Source: Clitopilus passeckerianus | Lineage: Eukaryota > Basidiomycota > Agaricomycetes > Agaricales > Entolomataceae | Assembly (NCBI GenBank): GCA_944990035.1 | Contig: CALYLX010000128.1 | Location: 1,922,001-1,986,000 of the forward strand | DNA length: 64,000 nucleotides | Direction: 5' to 3' | In this document: in pieces, positions 38,713 through 50,663 of the stretch | Layout: the number at the start of each line of letters is the position of its first letter | How positions within the stretch are numbered: the first letter of the stretch is position 1 | Translations under genes and position numbers: made by a program | Notes under the pieces: model-generated | What the model saw: the letters and a program-made list of their open reading frames with translations, nothing else | Database searches by the model: none | Told to the model about the DNA's origin: nothing

Positions 38713-40729
38713 ATGGAACATCAAGCCGCCACCACCGCCTCTACTTCTCTGATTCCCTACAACTTCGCTCTCTCTGTGATCTGCGCTGTGGTAGCGTACT
38801 CGCTTATCCGTGCTATCTACAATGTTTTCTTGTCACCTCTCAGCGCTATCCCTGGTCCCTGGTATGCGGCCGTCTCCGACTTTTGGATTACAATCCATGT
38901 CTTTAGGCTTCGCCAATGCAAGACAACACATGAACTCTTTGAGCGTTATGGTCCTGTCGTTCGCATTGGCCCTAAGAAGGTCATATTTCGCGATCTCTCC
39001 ACTGCGCGCAGCGTATATGCTATCCAAAGATTCGACAAGAGTCCTTACTACAAAGGTCTACTCACGTAAGGCACTTACCTACTGAACAGTGACCGCAATG
39101 CTCATCTGAAGGTTTTTCTCACAGCAACGATAATGATCATGCGTACCTGCCATAGCATATATATAAAGACCTCTTGACCGATTTTGATGCTTGACAGGAT
39201 GACTACCCTCGACCACTCGTCGCATGCCATTCGCCGTAAGGGCTACGCGCCCCATTATGCGCCATCCAATCTCGGCCATTTCCAAACGGAGATGCACGAA
39301 TTCACTATGGAGCTTGTTAAGGTATTGACTACTTGGCACTCCCATCATCGTTGTCGGCCCTAATTTAAGACGCAGTCTCTAGAGAACATCGCTGGAAAGG
39401 AATCACTGAACTGTTTGGATGCATTCCGCCACCTCATGGTCGACATCGTGGTCTTCTCTTCTTTCGGGTATCGCCTGGGTGCGGTTAGCAAGTGGGGCTT
39501 GGAAGCCGTGGATCCGTTGTCAACTGCCATCAACGACTTCCCAAAGCGCGGAATAGTCGTAAGCCTATTCAGAGTTCATCCTCGTAAAATCACTGAAATT
39601 AATGGTTTCAGAGATCCACCGTTCCGTCTTGGTTCTGGAATCTCATCTGCAAAATTCCCAATGACCGGTGGCGTCAACTCTGTGACTCTGACAGGATCAT
39701 GGCAGAGGTAATCGAACCCCATTTGTAAACGTCGAGCGCTAAATTCGTTCGTAGTTTGTCAGTGCTCGGGTATACGAAATGCGCGCCCAGACCAACACAG
39801 GCAAGGTTGGAGACGAAGGCAAGACGCCAATGCTTGAGCGAATGTTACAGTATCGATATAACAGTGGCGAGCTTATGCCTGATAACGACATAATATCGGA
39901 ATGTATGGGACATCTGTAAGTCAGGTCGGCCTTTGAAAGTTGTTTAGCTACTAATACCAGGTTTCCTCAAGCATTGCAGGCTCGGACACCACCTCCACTA
40001 CACTCTCCTACCTCTTCTGGGAGCTTAGCAGGAGGCCTGACATCCTGAATAAATTGCGTGCCGAGATCGAAGATGCCATGCCCCAAAGCGATGCAATCCC
40101 AGACCTTGGAACTCTGCAGGCACTCCCTTACCTAGAGGCCTTCGTCAAAGAAGGTGAGTCGCCTCTTCTCTTCTTGGCATCATAGACTGAACGAACTGCT
40201 ATCCAGGCCTTAGAGTGTATTCGGCCGCTCCCAGCCTTCTGGAGCGTGTCGTCCCGGAGTCGGTGTCAAAGAATTCAGGTTGCGACGAGTTGTTTGATCT
40301 GATGGGCTATGGGCTTCCCCCTGGCACGATTGTATCCACTCAGGCCTGGTCTATGCACCGTGACGCTGAGGTATTCCCATCACCCGATGCGTTTTCACCT
40401 GAGCGTTGGCTACGTAACTCCACCACGGCCGACGAGCTCAAGCGAATGAACCAACACATGATGCCTTTCGGGATTGGGACACGCGTCTGTGGTGGTCAGA
40501 ATCTGGCTCAGCTCATGATCAGGGTTGTCATCGCTGCTCTTGTCCGAAACTTTGAGGTTGTTGCGCCTGCGGAGACGAATGAGCAGAGCATGGACATAAA
40601 GGATAGTTTTGTGAGTGTCTACATTACCGTCAGCAGAACTGCTTTAGCTGACAATCTGTTTTTATCCAGGTGATTTTCCCCGCTGCTATGGAGTGCAAAC
40701 TCTCTTTTCTCCCCCGCGCACACGATTGA
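38713..40729 (+). CDS. Cytochrome P450 monooxygenase
   Basis: The N-terminus MEHQAATTAS... leads into a membrane anchor (FALSVICAVVAYSLIRAIY) and the proline hinge SAIPGPWYA. The I-helix AGSDTTSTT, the K-helix ExxR as KEGLRVY, the PERW-like FSPERWL and the heme loop FGIGTRVCGG are all intact, so the enzyme should be active. Eight or nine exons; the last begins after the intron that follows DIKDSF. About 510 residues. It is an ER enzyme that hydroxylates or epoxidises hydrophobic substrates with electrons from P450 reductase. The pattern resembles the CYP64/CYP65-like fungal families, but I cannot assign a clan. No other secondary-metabolism gene is adjacent, so it is probably not part of a pathway cluster. 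Confidence 0.93.
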
Positions 40730-41234
40730 AGCGCTACCTTCCACTCTTTCATACTTTTGGCTATCAAGGATTCTGTCATTTGTTTTCTTGCTATCGTGGA
40801 TGATACTCTTCTACTTTTATACGATCACATCCTGCACCTAAACTATGCTATCCTTCACGATCCTTGGTGTATCCCTCCCCGACTATGGCTTCCTAGCCCT
40901 TTTATCGACCTTCCTTTCATGTTTCCCTTTCGAGTTTCTCTGGGCTCTACTCTACGTCGCTGTCGTCTGGTTGCTCGACTTAATCCATACGCTATCTTAT
41001 TTCTTGTAATTCGTTGATACCCTGTGTGGAATCCTATGTTTTGAGGATCTAATCATGAGTGAACTTTGAACGGCTTTGATCAAGCATCGGAGGAGATTAT
41101 ATCAGCGAACTATCTGCAAACCACATGGCACTTGACGCTCAATCCCAGGTGCCATCGACTATCACGTATTTTTGGACTTTCATCCTCACCATGGTCTTCA
41201 ATCGCCGGCTGCTTCTTGTTGCTCGACCACCACC
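40730..41234. other. Intergenic region
   Basis: About 500 bp with the P450 3' UTR and the GH16 promoter; pyrimidine-rich on the plus strand. No further feature. Confidence 0.5.
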
Positions 41235-42737
41235 ATGGCTTTAGGCTCCCCGGGTGCTTGCCTGCTATTGCTCTGCCATTTGTGGTCTGCTCATGCATTC
41301 TACGTTCCACTGAAAGAATATTCTGGCCAGACTTTCTTCGATGCTTGGGATTTCTACGGGAATATTGACGACACAACTTGGGGTGAGGAAGCTTGGGTGC
41401 TCTAGGATACGAGGAGACTCACCTTCCTGGCAGGAAATGTCACGTACCTCGATCAACCGAGCGCCATGAGCCAAAAACTTACATACGTCAATGAGGCTGG
41501 CCATGCCATAATTCGAGTGGACAATACAACTAACATCCAGCTCGACAATGACAAGCTTGCTCACAGACCATCGGTAAGACAACATTTTTGGTTCACGTCC
41601 GCACTGGCGCCCTGACCGGTGTTCAGATCCGGCTGACCTCGAAAGACACTTATGGCGTCGGGACATTGTGGATATTTGATGCCATACACATGCCATACGG
41701 ATGTTCGGTGCGTATTCCAAAAGTGCTGAATTATTGTTCTCATTAAAAGTACAATTTTTCAGGTATGGCCCGCGTTCTGGAGCAAAGGCGTCGACAACTG
41801 GCCTCACACGGGAGAAATTGATATTGTTGAAAACATTAACCTTGCTGGTCATAACCAAATGGCTTTGCATGCCGACCCAGGTTGTGTACAAGCTCCAAAC
41901 AATGGACAAACTGGCCAGACTATCGAGAGTGATTGTCATCAGGATAAGGGTTGCATCGTCGCGGAAACCAAACCAAATAGCTATGGCCAAGGCTTCGCCC
42001 AGGCTGGAGGAGGCGTTTTTGCCCTGCAAATGGATGTTTCTGGTATTTACATCTGGTTTTGGAGCGTAAGTGAGCATCGCATCCTATAAAAGAGGCTCCC
42101 GCTCTAACTTCGATTCAAGCGACCAGACATCCCTCCCTTAATTAAGAACGCCAACTCCCAGACACGCATGGACACTACTCTTTTCGGCTCACCTTCTGCA
42201 TCATATCCTGGCGCTGGTTGCAACATCACACAGTATTTCCAAGCTCAGCAGCTATTGCTAGTAACAACTCTATGCGGTGTTTGGTGAGTACCACCCTCCT
42301 CCGGTTGAGGCCCTAACCCCTGAACTTCATTCATAGGGCTGGCATCCCTAGTATCTATTCTCAGACGTGCCCTGGCACCTGCGTACGCATTTTATTCCTT
42401 TTGCTCTCCCTCCACTTCTCATGCTCTTCACCTGTAGGTTTTGAATATCATTGGACCGGGGACACCAAATTATGACTCTGCTTACTGGGAAATCAATTAC
42501 CTGAGGACTTACATTGCGGATGCGCTTGCGCCACCATCGAGTTCCTCTTCTGCCTCATCATCATCAGCCGGACCAACGACTGCCGTTGTCACGACCGCCT
42601 CTTCTGAAGGTCCAATAGTCTTCCCGACCACAAATCCGGTCAGCACGCCGTCCGGGGGTGCGATGGGCTCGAACAGAGGCTCCTTCTTGACTAACACGCT
42701 TCTTCTTCTTTCGGTATTCTTGCTTCTGGGTATTTAG
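41235..42737 (+). CDS. GH16 endo-beta-glucanase, GPI-type
   Basis: MALGSPGACLLLLCHLWSAHA is a signal peptide, followed by FYVPLKEYSGQTFFDAWDFY, a typical start of fungal GH16. After several introns comes the catalytic motif GEIDIVE (both Glu and the Asp kept), flanked by FWSKGVDNWPHT and NQMALHADPGC. Further Cys residues are consistent with disulfides. The C-terminus is Ser/Thr-rich (SSSSSASSSSAGPTT) and ends in a hydrophobic tail (LTNTLLLLSVFLLLGI), the signature of a GPI anchor signal. Family members cleave or remodel beta-1,3(4)-glucans of the cell wall. About 380 residues. Confidence 0.92.
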
Positions 42738-43798
42738 AGTCTTGCTCTCATCTGTTATGTTTTTCTTTTTTTCTTTTGGCTATCTCAGAGACATTATGGA
42801 CAACCGTCGAGGTTTGTGTGCTGTATATTATACCCTTGGGGATGTACTGTGGATGTATGTCCCTTTGCGGAACTTCCCCCATGTATTTTTTGTCGGTCAC
42901 TTCGGTATCTCATAGATTTATGAAACATATTGATAGGGTCGCCTGCGGCCAGTCAGTTATAGACCCCAGCAGACAGGGAGTTTCTCCCAGCCATCATCCT
43001 CATGCCTCTGAACCCCACCTCCATCATCAAGTATAAGGCCTATGCGGATATTGCAACGGCTGGTATTCTGACGGTTTGGCCGAAGCTGGTTTATCACTCA
43101 CTTCCTGCCCGCTTAATCTCGTCTGCCACTGGACTAGTATGTATTCTTTGAAGGAAGAGATGCGATTGGTCTGCTGACTACAACCAGCACTTGTCCCAGG
43201 TGGAGTCAGCGCCAGGATTCAACCAAGCCCTGGCATGCATGGTGTTAGCTATTGGCGTTGGTGATGTGATTGCAGTCCGACGAGGAGGAGCTGCCGTCTG
43301 TCCAGTCATATGTGGGTGATATTCGTACTGCGATATTTATCTCGGTACCTGATGTTTCCTCGGACAGTTGCCAGGAATTTGACCTGGGCTCTTTCTGGAT
43401 TCCTGACTTGTCTGTGGTCCCCAAACTTGGGCTCAGCAACGGTGCTTATGTCCAGCATCAACCATGTACTCTTCTGTGGGTTGTTGTATGTTGCAGACCC
43501 AAAAGTCACTCGCTGGTAATGGTTGTAAAGATAGGGTTCAATATGGAGTGTCGGATGTATTACGAGGAGTAACTTCTAGAACCCCAGAATGTAAGGCGTA
43601 TAAAAAACACGGGGATAACAAACAGTATGAACAAAGACTAATGTACGGAAAGTGCGTGGATTATGATACAATCGGTGTACGCGCAGCGTCATGTCAAGTG
43701 TGAAATGGGAACATAGATACAAGAACAATATGCAATGAGGGGCATGATAGGGATAGTTGGCGTGATGAAGAAACAAACGTAAGCAGCGCTTGTTTGAA
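42738..43798. other. Intergenic region with coding-like remnants
   Basis: About 1.06 kb between two convergent genes. One plus stretch (43270-43572) is open for 100 codons with Cys and aromatic residues. Another (43040-43140) reads CGYCNGWYSDG in one frame. No start, splice chain or family could be established. Confidence 0.35.
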
Positions 43799-45063
43799 TT
43801 ACCGCTCTGGAAAGAGCATTGGTCCGTCAAATTTATCAGGAGATCCAGGTTCCATCTCGCCATCGGAGTAGTCGTCGTAACGAAGTGGTGTTGCCATGGG
43901 CAGCGGTGGCAATGGTGGGGGTGTTCGTAGGTTGCGGTACAAGTCGCGGTCTTCCTCGCCAAGGTCAGAGAGGGGAACGGGAGATGCGGTCATAATGCGA
44001 TCACCGAACATTGGGCCGCCAGCCTGCGACCGAGGATTATTCCCGCCAGAGACGTCGTCTGCGCCGCGATTTGGAAATGTCTCGCGTGTGCTGCCGTTGC
44101 GATAAACGGAGGGGAAGTGATATGACGGTGAGGATGAGACTTGAGATGAGATGAAAGTATAGACAAAAGCCTCCGGATCAGGGCGATGACCGTGTGGACG
44201 CCAGTAACGAGCACCTTCCGGACGTAGAGGTGTTGCTGGCTTGTGGCGTACGTGACCATTCTCACTGTCAGAGATCTGACACGCACGGTAGCGAGTTCCG
44301 ATTAGGTTACCACTGAGACACGAAAAAGTCAGCCAAACTCGTACGCAGGACAGAGAGACAAAATTCATCCTCACCATACAGCGCAAGCAATACCCTCACG
44401 GAAGCACCCACAACCACTTCTGACGATCTTTGAGGCAATGTTTCGGTCAAAGTAACATGGGTCTAATGGGGTGACGGCGTCGGTAGCATCTGTTGAAGCT
44501 TGCCAGGCGTGTTGCCGCTTGATTGGGGCAGCTGCAACGTGAAGAACTGCTCCACAGCCGTTGGTTCTTCTCGCCTTGGCTGACCTGGAGGTTCGTTTCG
44601 AATGAGAAGAGCTCGAAGGATATAGAGGCAGACGTGACGGCCGGAACGAGCATGGCTCATCTGGGATGTCTTCGGCAGGGTTACCATAACCCCCACAGAA
44701 GATGGAATAGATAAAATTCGATTCTTCATCGACGGTGGCATGTCTTCTGGGCCTGGTCCGATCCCTCACGCGTTCCCTTGGATAGGGTGAGGGTTGTATG
44801 TCTTCGGGTTCAGACTCCCAAGGAGGGGAGCCGACGACAATAATATTCGAGTAGCCCTGTGTTTGGTTGCTTTGCTGCTGCTGGCTGTAGCCATGATCTA
44901 GCCTCATTGCACCTCTTCTTCGTAGCCGAGAGGCCTCGCCAGTGCGTACAAGGTCTGATAAGACAATTGAATCGTCCGGGTCTGGGGACGGTGGCGCTAG
45001 GCTCTCGTTGTCGGAATCAATATGGTGAATCGATTGAGAGCGTTGTCGATAGATAATGGGCAT
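43799..45063 (-). CDS. Unrecognised protein with conserved CxC-x6-CxxC motif
   Basis: Two exons (44375-45063 and 43799-44312) give exactly 400 residues. The N-terminus is disordered, with Gln- and Ser-rich runs. The central conserved part, SGCGCFREGIACAVCGN, is formed across the intron and has four Cys spaced C-x-C-x6-C-x2-C, probably a metal site. Further phrases RYRACQISDSENG and ARYWRPHGHRPDPEAFVYTF follow. The C-terminus is Pro-rich and acidic. I know this Cys pattern from uncharacterised fungal proteins but not a function. No signal peptide or membrane span. Confidence 0.72.
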
Positions 45064-45600
45064 GTTAAAGAGGGGAGGAACATGCAGGCGGCTTAGTGGT
45101 TTTCGGATGCACAGCCAGTGGTGCGTGGATTCCTCGTTTTCATGAAATGATGATGTAAGCATGGATCAAGGTTATTCTCGACAGGAGCCCGGGAACCTTC
45201 GGGACCCCTCATCGAGCTTTTCAGCCATGTTTTCTGCATAACGAAGGGCGCATCTTGCGAGTTTGCAGCATGGAAGCAGGAGGCAAAGTCATTAATGGTA
45301 GAATTAAACAGCAGTCGTAGCGTTATTTTTAGCGATCATGATCAAGCTAACGTCCTTTAATCTAAATACATGTAAACAACGATCGACCTTGTGCTCGTTC
45401 CCTTTGCATGGCGGATCATACTCGCTGCATCTTGGCTGCGTTCTACTCTCTCTAGTGCGCTTTGTCGGCTCCTTCTGACGAACGTGCTCGACATGGCCAG
45501 AAAACTGAGTCCGCATCATGATCTGGCTCAGGCTATGGCAGAACACACGTGGGCTGCTATCCAGTGTGGTTTAGCCCCAAGTTCGACAGAGAAGTCTGCA
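45064..45600. other. Divergent intergenic region
   Basis: About 540 bp between the Cys-motif gene (-) and the acid phosphatase (+). No TATA consensus or other feature was recognised; the phosphatase frame is open upstream of its ATG. Confidence 0.45.
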
Positions 45601-47336
45601 ATGACAACCGCTTCTTATGATAATGCTTGCGAAACCTTTAAGAAGGGGAGCGGCTATGGAACCTTCCACCTAAGACGACATCACTGGAGCCGGCACGGAC
45701 GCCTTGCAATGACCGCAGCCAGTACACTCATGTTAGGCTGCATATGGCTTCTTGTCACTTCCTCCTTGTACGCGCAGAGGACACCGGATGACTCTTCGCA
45801 ATTCAAGTTGCAGGAATCTTGGGCCCAGTACTCCCCATATTTCGCAGCGGCACCATATATCAATCCCCCAAAACAGTGCCGGATAGTTCAGGTATGGTTA
45901 GCTATTCCATTTGATCCATCCCACCTTCTCATACCGTCTTGCAGGCCAATACAGTAAGTCGTCCTACTGTATATAAGGAGGCTCATCCGAATGGTTGATC
46001 TACTCAGATTCAAAGACATGGAGCCAGGTATCCTACGGCCAAGGCTGCCAGTTCAATAGTAAAGGCCCTCACGAAACTCCAAGCCGCATCCCAAGTCATA
46101 ACGGATGCAGAACTCGCATTCCTCAAAAACTACGCTTTTGACCTCGGCACGGATGACCTTGTTACTTCCGGCGCACAGGAGTTCGTACAGCTTTTGCACC
46201 ATTGATGTCCTGTCCTTCTAACTGTAAATTACAGATCTCAAGAATCTGGCCACCAACATTTCTCGCGCTATGGTCATCTGGTCAGTCGCAAGAAGTTACC
46301 GTTTGTGAGAGCTTCAGGCTCCGAAAGAGTCGTACTATCTGCAACCAACTGGACTGAGGGTATGTGAGCATGTCATTCTCTGACGATAGAAATGCCAATG
46401 AACATTTCCCAGGGTTCTCTATTGCTAGTCACCACCGCTTCAACCCAACCTTGTCCATTATTCTTTCGGAAGAGGTCTGTATACATTTATCCTACATCAC
46501 CACCCTATTCTTACGCATCCCAAGTTAAATGACACCTTGGATGATGCTATGTGTCCCAATGCTGGGAGCTCAGACGACCAAACCAATCAATGGCTGCTGC
46601 AATATGGCACACCGATAGCAGATAACCTGAACAGCAAAGCACCGGGAGCCAACCTCACCGCATCCGATGTCTATAGCTTGATCTCAATATGTCCCTTTGA
46701 GACCGTCGCAAAAGGTTCAAGCCCATTCTGCTCCTTGTTTACCCAGTCGGATTTCGAATCTTTCGAGTATTCTGGAGATCTCGACAAGTTTTATAACACA
46801 GGGTACGTACCCTACTCCTTGTACACCATAACTTTACTCATGCCGACTGCCGTAGATATGGTCAAGAACTTGGTCCAGTGCAAGGCGTTGGCTACATCAA
46901 CGAACTTCTAGCCAGGTTAACGGGCAAGCCTGTGGCCGACCATACACAAACCAACCGAACACTGGATTCCTCTCCAGAGACCTTCCCCCTTGACCGGGCG
47001 CTTTACGTCGATTTCTCGCACGACAACCAGATGATTGCCATATACGCCGCACTTGGGCTTTTCCGACAGCAACAACCTTTGGACCCCACCAAACCTGATT
47101 CAAAACGCAACTGGCTAGCTTCGCACCTCGTCCCATTTGGTGGGCGGATGACAACCGAAAAGTTGCTGTGCGGACGCAAGGAATACGTTCGCATATTCGT
47201 CAATGATGCTCTCCAACCCTTGGAGTTCTGTGGCGATGGTAACGGGCTCTGTGAGCTTGGTGCTTTCGTTCAGAGTCAATCTTATGCCAGGGATGACGGA
47301 GAGGGCGATTTTGAAAAGTGCTTCAGCTAATGAGGA
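45601..47336 (+). CDS. Histidine acid phosphatase (phytase-like), membrane-anchored
   Basis: Exons join IVQ, ANT and IQRHGARYPTAKAA, giving the RHGxRxP active-site motif with the nucleophilic His. The proton donor is in FSHDNQMIAIYAALG (HD motif). Phrases SGHQHFSRYG, RASGSERVVLSA and WLASHLVPFGGRM fit the family. The protein of about 500 residues does not begin with a cleavable signal. Instead a ~60-residue cytosolic segment precedes a single hydrophobic span (LMLGCIWLLVTSSLYA), which suggests a type II membrane anchor. The ATG at 45601 is the first that gives this arrangement. It releases phosphate from phytate or other monoesters outside the cell. Confidence 0.9.
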
Positions 47337-47598
47337 GAGATTTCGTGCCAGGTAAAAATCAGACGGATACAGTGTTATACCTTCCGGCCGCGGTTCATTA
47401 GGATGGAAGGCATTTGATACCCGTCAGGATGATTGCTGGTACTTGTAGGATTTAGTTATTGATCATCTTGGTATAATAACGATGGATTTACAATTGGTAT
47501 CATTATGTGGAATATATCTAATGGACTAGATCTTTGCAGGAGAATAAAACTATCTTTTCGGTATCCCGCATCCTCAGGCAACTCGGTAATTTCCTCTA

Positions 47599-48852
47599 TT
47601 ACCCGGTCTCGCTGTCCTTGAGGTTGTCCAGAGTCCCCATCATCATGAGGTAGGGCCCAGGAGAGCTTGATACCCCTTTGCCTTTGGGCCCAACGAATTG
47701 TGTGAGACGGCCTGCGCGAACACCTTCTCTGTAGTCAGCCAGGTATTTGTCCACAGTTAGCTCCTTGATACCGGTGATCCTCGACAACTCTGCTCGAAGC
47801 TTGGTACTTCCAAGAGTATGACCTGCGTCGAGGCAGAAGTGTAGGATTCCCAGAAAGGTTTGCGATCGTCCGTTGGCAACCAGCAGCTCCGGATGTACAA
47901 AGTAGCGGTATGGCCGAGATAGAAACACTACCCTTGGGTGTGTTGTAGTAGGAGTAGTACCGGGATGGGATAAGTCGAGCCCAATTCGTGGTGAACGGTA
48001 GATGACGGGTGGTTTCCTTGAAGAGCTTGGAGGCGGTCTGGCTTCCAGGAATAGCGTAACGGTAGGGGAGCTATCGAATGCGGACGTCTCTCTGGACCAC
48101 TTTTGTTCCACAAGTTCAGCAATGCTGGTGGCTTTGCTCAGTTGCAAGATTTGGTCCACGAGAAGGGACGGTCCAGATACGATTTTCTGGTCGGAGACGC
48201 GTCGAATTGACCTCAACAAGGCTCCCCCACGTAGAAGACTCGAGGTTTCAACAGGTTGCTGTGCATCCGTTGTTGGGGGTTCGGCTGCGCCATCCCGGCC
48301 TTCAGTGGCATTCGAAAAATAAGGGCTGGAGGTCGGTTTGGCAGCTGGGACTTCAAGTCTGCCGATGGTCAAGTCGAGGCCCTTTCGTGTTCCTCCGCGA
48401 TAGCCAGTCAAACTCGTTGCACTTCGAGACGAATCTGCGGAGCGTCGCGGTGCTCGATGAAAGTACCTTGGAGAAGACGTCAACTGTTGAGCTCGGTAAG
48501 CTACCAACGCCACGCACCATTTGCCACTGATCTTTTGTTCTTCACTCCCATGAGTGAATGGGTCTTCATGGCATTCTTCCTTCTGCAAGTAAAATTCGAG
48601 CTCGAGAATCTCGAAACGTGTCGTTGTGTCTCCATTCTTTACAACAAGATGAAACTGGTGAAGGAGCGCCGCAGCAACCTGCTCGAACCGTTCCAAAATT
48701 TCTGTCTTGGAGTCCAAGCGTGAAAAGTCGAGCAGCGCCTTGAAAGCTGTTACCGCATTGTCAGGCCCCAATCCTTCCTCGATCTTTGCCTTCTTTTGCG
48801 CCTCAGGTTGATCATCGTCGTTCTTCCTTTTCGACGTCGCCTTCGTGGCCAT
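47599..48852 (-). CDS. Conserved fungal protein of unknown function, one short intron
   Basis: Starts MATKATSKRKNDDDQP, a basic/acidic tail that looks like a nuclear signal. Helical part DNAVTAFKALLDFSRLD is followed by FEILELEFYLQ and CHEDPFTHGSEEQ. The conserved core then reads SGKWYFHRAPR when the 51-nt GT...AG segment at 48467-48517 is removed, followed by YRGGTRKGLDLTIG, GGALLRSIRR and GPSLLVDQIL. The end is LVANGRSQTFLGILHF and EYREG-like KYLADYREGVRAG. About 400 residues. I recall proteins with this WYFHR/GLDLT pattern labelled as DNA-glycosylase-like in fungal genomes, but I cannot support that from sequence. Confidence 0.75.
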   Translation of the reverse strand: MATKATSKRKNDDDQPEAQKKAKIEEGLGPDNAVTAFKALLDFSRLDSKTEILERFEQVAAALLHQFHLVVKNGDTTTRFEILELEFYLQKEECHEDPFTHGSEEQKISGKWCVALVAYRAQQLTSSPRYFHRAPRRSADSSRSATSLTGYRGGTRKGLDLTIGRLEVPAAKPTSSPYFSNATEGRDGAAEPPTTDAQQPVETSSLLRGGALLRSIRRVSDQKIVSGPSLLVDQILQLSKATSIAELVEQKWSRETSAFDSSPTVTLFLEARPPPSSSRKPPVIYRSPRIGLDLSHPGTTPTTTHPRVVFLSRPYRYFVHPELLVANGRSQTFLGILHFCLDAGHTLGSTKLRAELSRITGIKELTVDKYLADYREGVRAGRLTQFVGPKGKGVSSSPGPYLMMMGTLDNLKDSETG

Positions 48853-49555
48853 GATTGGCCGTCTCCAAGTCGTTTCAGGGTCGTGCCATCATCGGAGGGT
48901 TCAAGAATCGTCGGTCGGAAGTGGCCGCATTTCTCTTGCATCGCTTCCTAGCGCCTTGTTATGGTCCTCAGATTCTCGGGAGGTTGCGATGATTTCGACC
49001 AAGTCCTACAGCCTCTCCATGTGGATAGTGAAGGATCTACCTCAGCCACCTCCCATCTAGACGACCAAGGCAATCTACGCATGGGATACAGTTGCAATTG
49101 AAGGCGAGTCCATTACGCCTAAGTATGAGTCCATGTATATTTTGGGGTTCATCGACTCATGACATATCGGCGGTTGAAGGTTTGCGATTTAGGTCTACTC
49201 CAGGTCCACTCCGTAGCCACTGGAACGTTCACTCAAACTTCATTTTCCCCCATGAAATGACTCTCACGACTTCCGTCACCGCCATCCCGCCAGTGGAGGG
49301 ACAACCGGCTACGTCTGCTTCTGTGCATAGCATCTCAATCACGCCGGCTGCGGGAAGTTTCAAAACATAACGTTTGAATGCTTCGGCATAGCAAACCCGC
49401 CTCGTCTCCACTTTCCTACATCACCATGCTGCTAGATATAACGGGTATGCCGAAAGGCTCGATCTATAAAAGAAGGCATCGAGGCCTTGGAGTGCCATCA
49501 TCTCCTTCAACTACCTTTCCATTGATAGTTGCTCCGCCTTAATACGAAATCAAAC
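48853..49555. other. Divergent intergenic region
   Basis: About 700 bp between the conserved protein (-) and the first secreted paralog (+). TATAAAA at 49465-49471. Nothing else supported. Confidence 0.55.
49465..49471 (+). promoter_or_regulatory. TATA box of secreted paralog A
   Basis: TATAAAA about 85-91 bp before the ATG at 49556; strong consensus, as is common for highly induced secreted-protein genes. Confidence 0.65.
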
Positions 49556-50663
49556 ATGCTCGCTCGCTCTTTCGTTGCTTCTCTCGTCGCTGCCTCTGTG
49601 ACTTACGCTTCCCCTATCGCTTCAACTCTGACTGCTCGTGCCGTCAAGCCAGAGTGTCTCCCATCCGGAATTGAAGAATCATGTGCCAACACTGTTTCAG
49701 CCTGCTTGTTTTTTATAGGTGACGGCAATGGCGCTGAGAGCCAGTAAGTTCGGTACTCCCTTGTATTCGAGCTGCCCTTACCGTGACGTATTTCAGACTC
49801 TGGCACCAGCAGGCTTGCGTTGCTGCCGCCACTTGCTATGGTGTAAGCATCGCCTTCCCGGGATAATTCATGCCTCGTACTCAATACTTTCTAGGTTGGC
49901 AACCTCTTGGACAAAGTGTCTTGCCAAGTTGGTGCCGCTGTCACTAACGAGGCTCAGATCAGCCTTGATTATAACATCTACGCTGGGATTGTCGGAGACT
50001 GCGCTTGGGATCCCAACGGATGGTATGTCTGATAGAACAGTGATGTTTCGTCCCTTCAGCTAATACCTTTGTCTGTCAGCCCCATCACTCAGCAAAACTA
50101 CATTGATTTCTACTATGGCACTTTGACCAAGCTCAACTCTAGCGCTTTCCCGAGGTATTTGGAAGATTTTTCGCCTAAACGATGTTACTGAAACAAGCCC
50201 TGATTAGCTCTAACACGGTCATTGGCTGGTGGGATGCTATTGCTTCTTGGACCGCTACTGGCAATACGATCCCCTACGTTAAGTACGTCCACATTCGACC
50301 GTTACTTCTGAAATATCTTAACCTATAACCGAACAGCTTCAATGACTGGCTCCACTATTCCAGCTACCCCTCCGTAAGTCCTCACGCGACCACATTGACC
50401 ATACTTTGCTAACTCTCAATGAAGGGTGGTGTCACTTCTACTGTCTCGCCCACGATCACCTCTTCGTCGGCCACGGTCATCCCTACCACCATCACGTCAT
50501 CTTCCATTTCTACTGTCAGTGCCCCCGTATCCTCCTCAACCCAACCAGCCGGCACTACCACTGCCGCCGCTTCTAGCTCTGCTGGTGAGTATTTTGAAGT
50601 CTTGACTCATTCCAACATCGTCTTACGATCATTTGTCTAGTTGCGCCCACCACTGTCGCCTAA
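49556..50663 (+). CDS. Secreted eight-cysteine protein, paralog A
   Basis: MLARSFVASLVAASVTYA is a signal peptide. The mature domain has eight Cys: CLPSGIEESC, VSAC, QQAC, AATC, DKVSC, GDC and NGC. The spacing C-x8-C-x6-C-x19-C-x5-C-x11-C-x25-C-x6-C matches paralog B except for one loop. Then come CPITQQNYIDFYYGTLT and NFNDWLHYSSYP. The C-terminal ~60 residues are Ser/Thr-rich and likely O-glycosylated; no GPI tail. Seven introns: 49744-49796, 49843-49894, 50023-50079, 50155-50207, 50283-50336, 50374-50424, 50585-50640. I do not recognise the family; the secreted form and Cys set suggest a wall-associated or effector/lectin-like protein. Confidence 0.85.

Noticed and set aside
38713..42737. 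Secondary-metabolite cluster around the P450
   Set aside because: Neighbours are a GH16 enzyme and unrelated proteins; no synthase, transferase or regulator beside it.
43040..43310. Hydrophobin
   Set aside because: A few Cys are present but not the CC pairs or the C-CC-C-C-CC-C order of hydrophobins.
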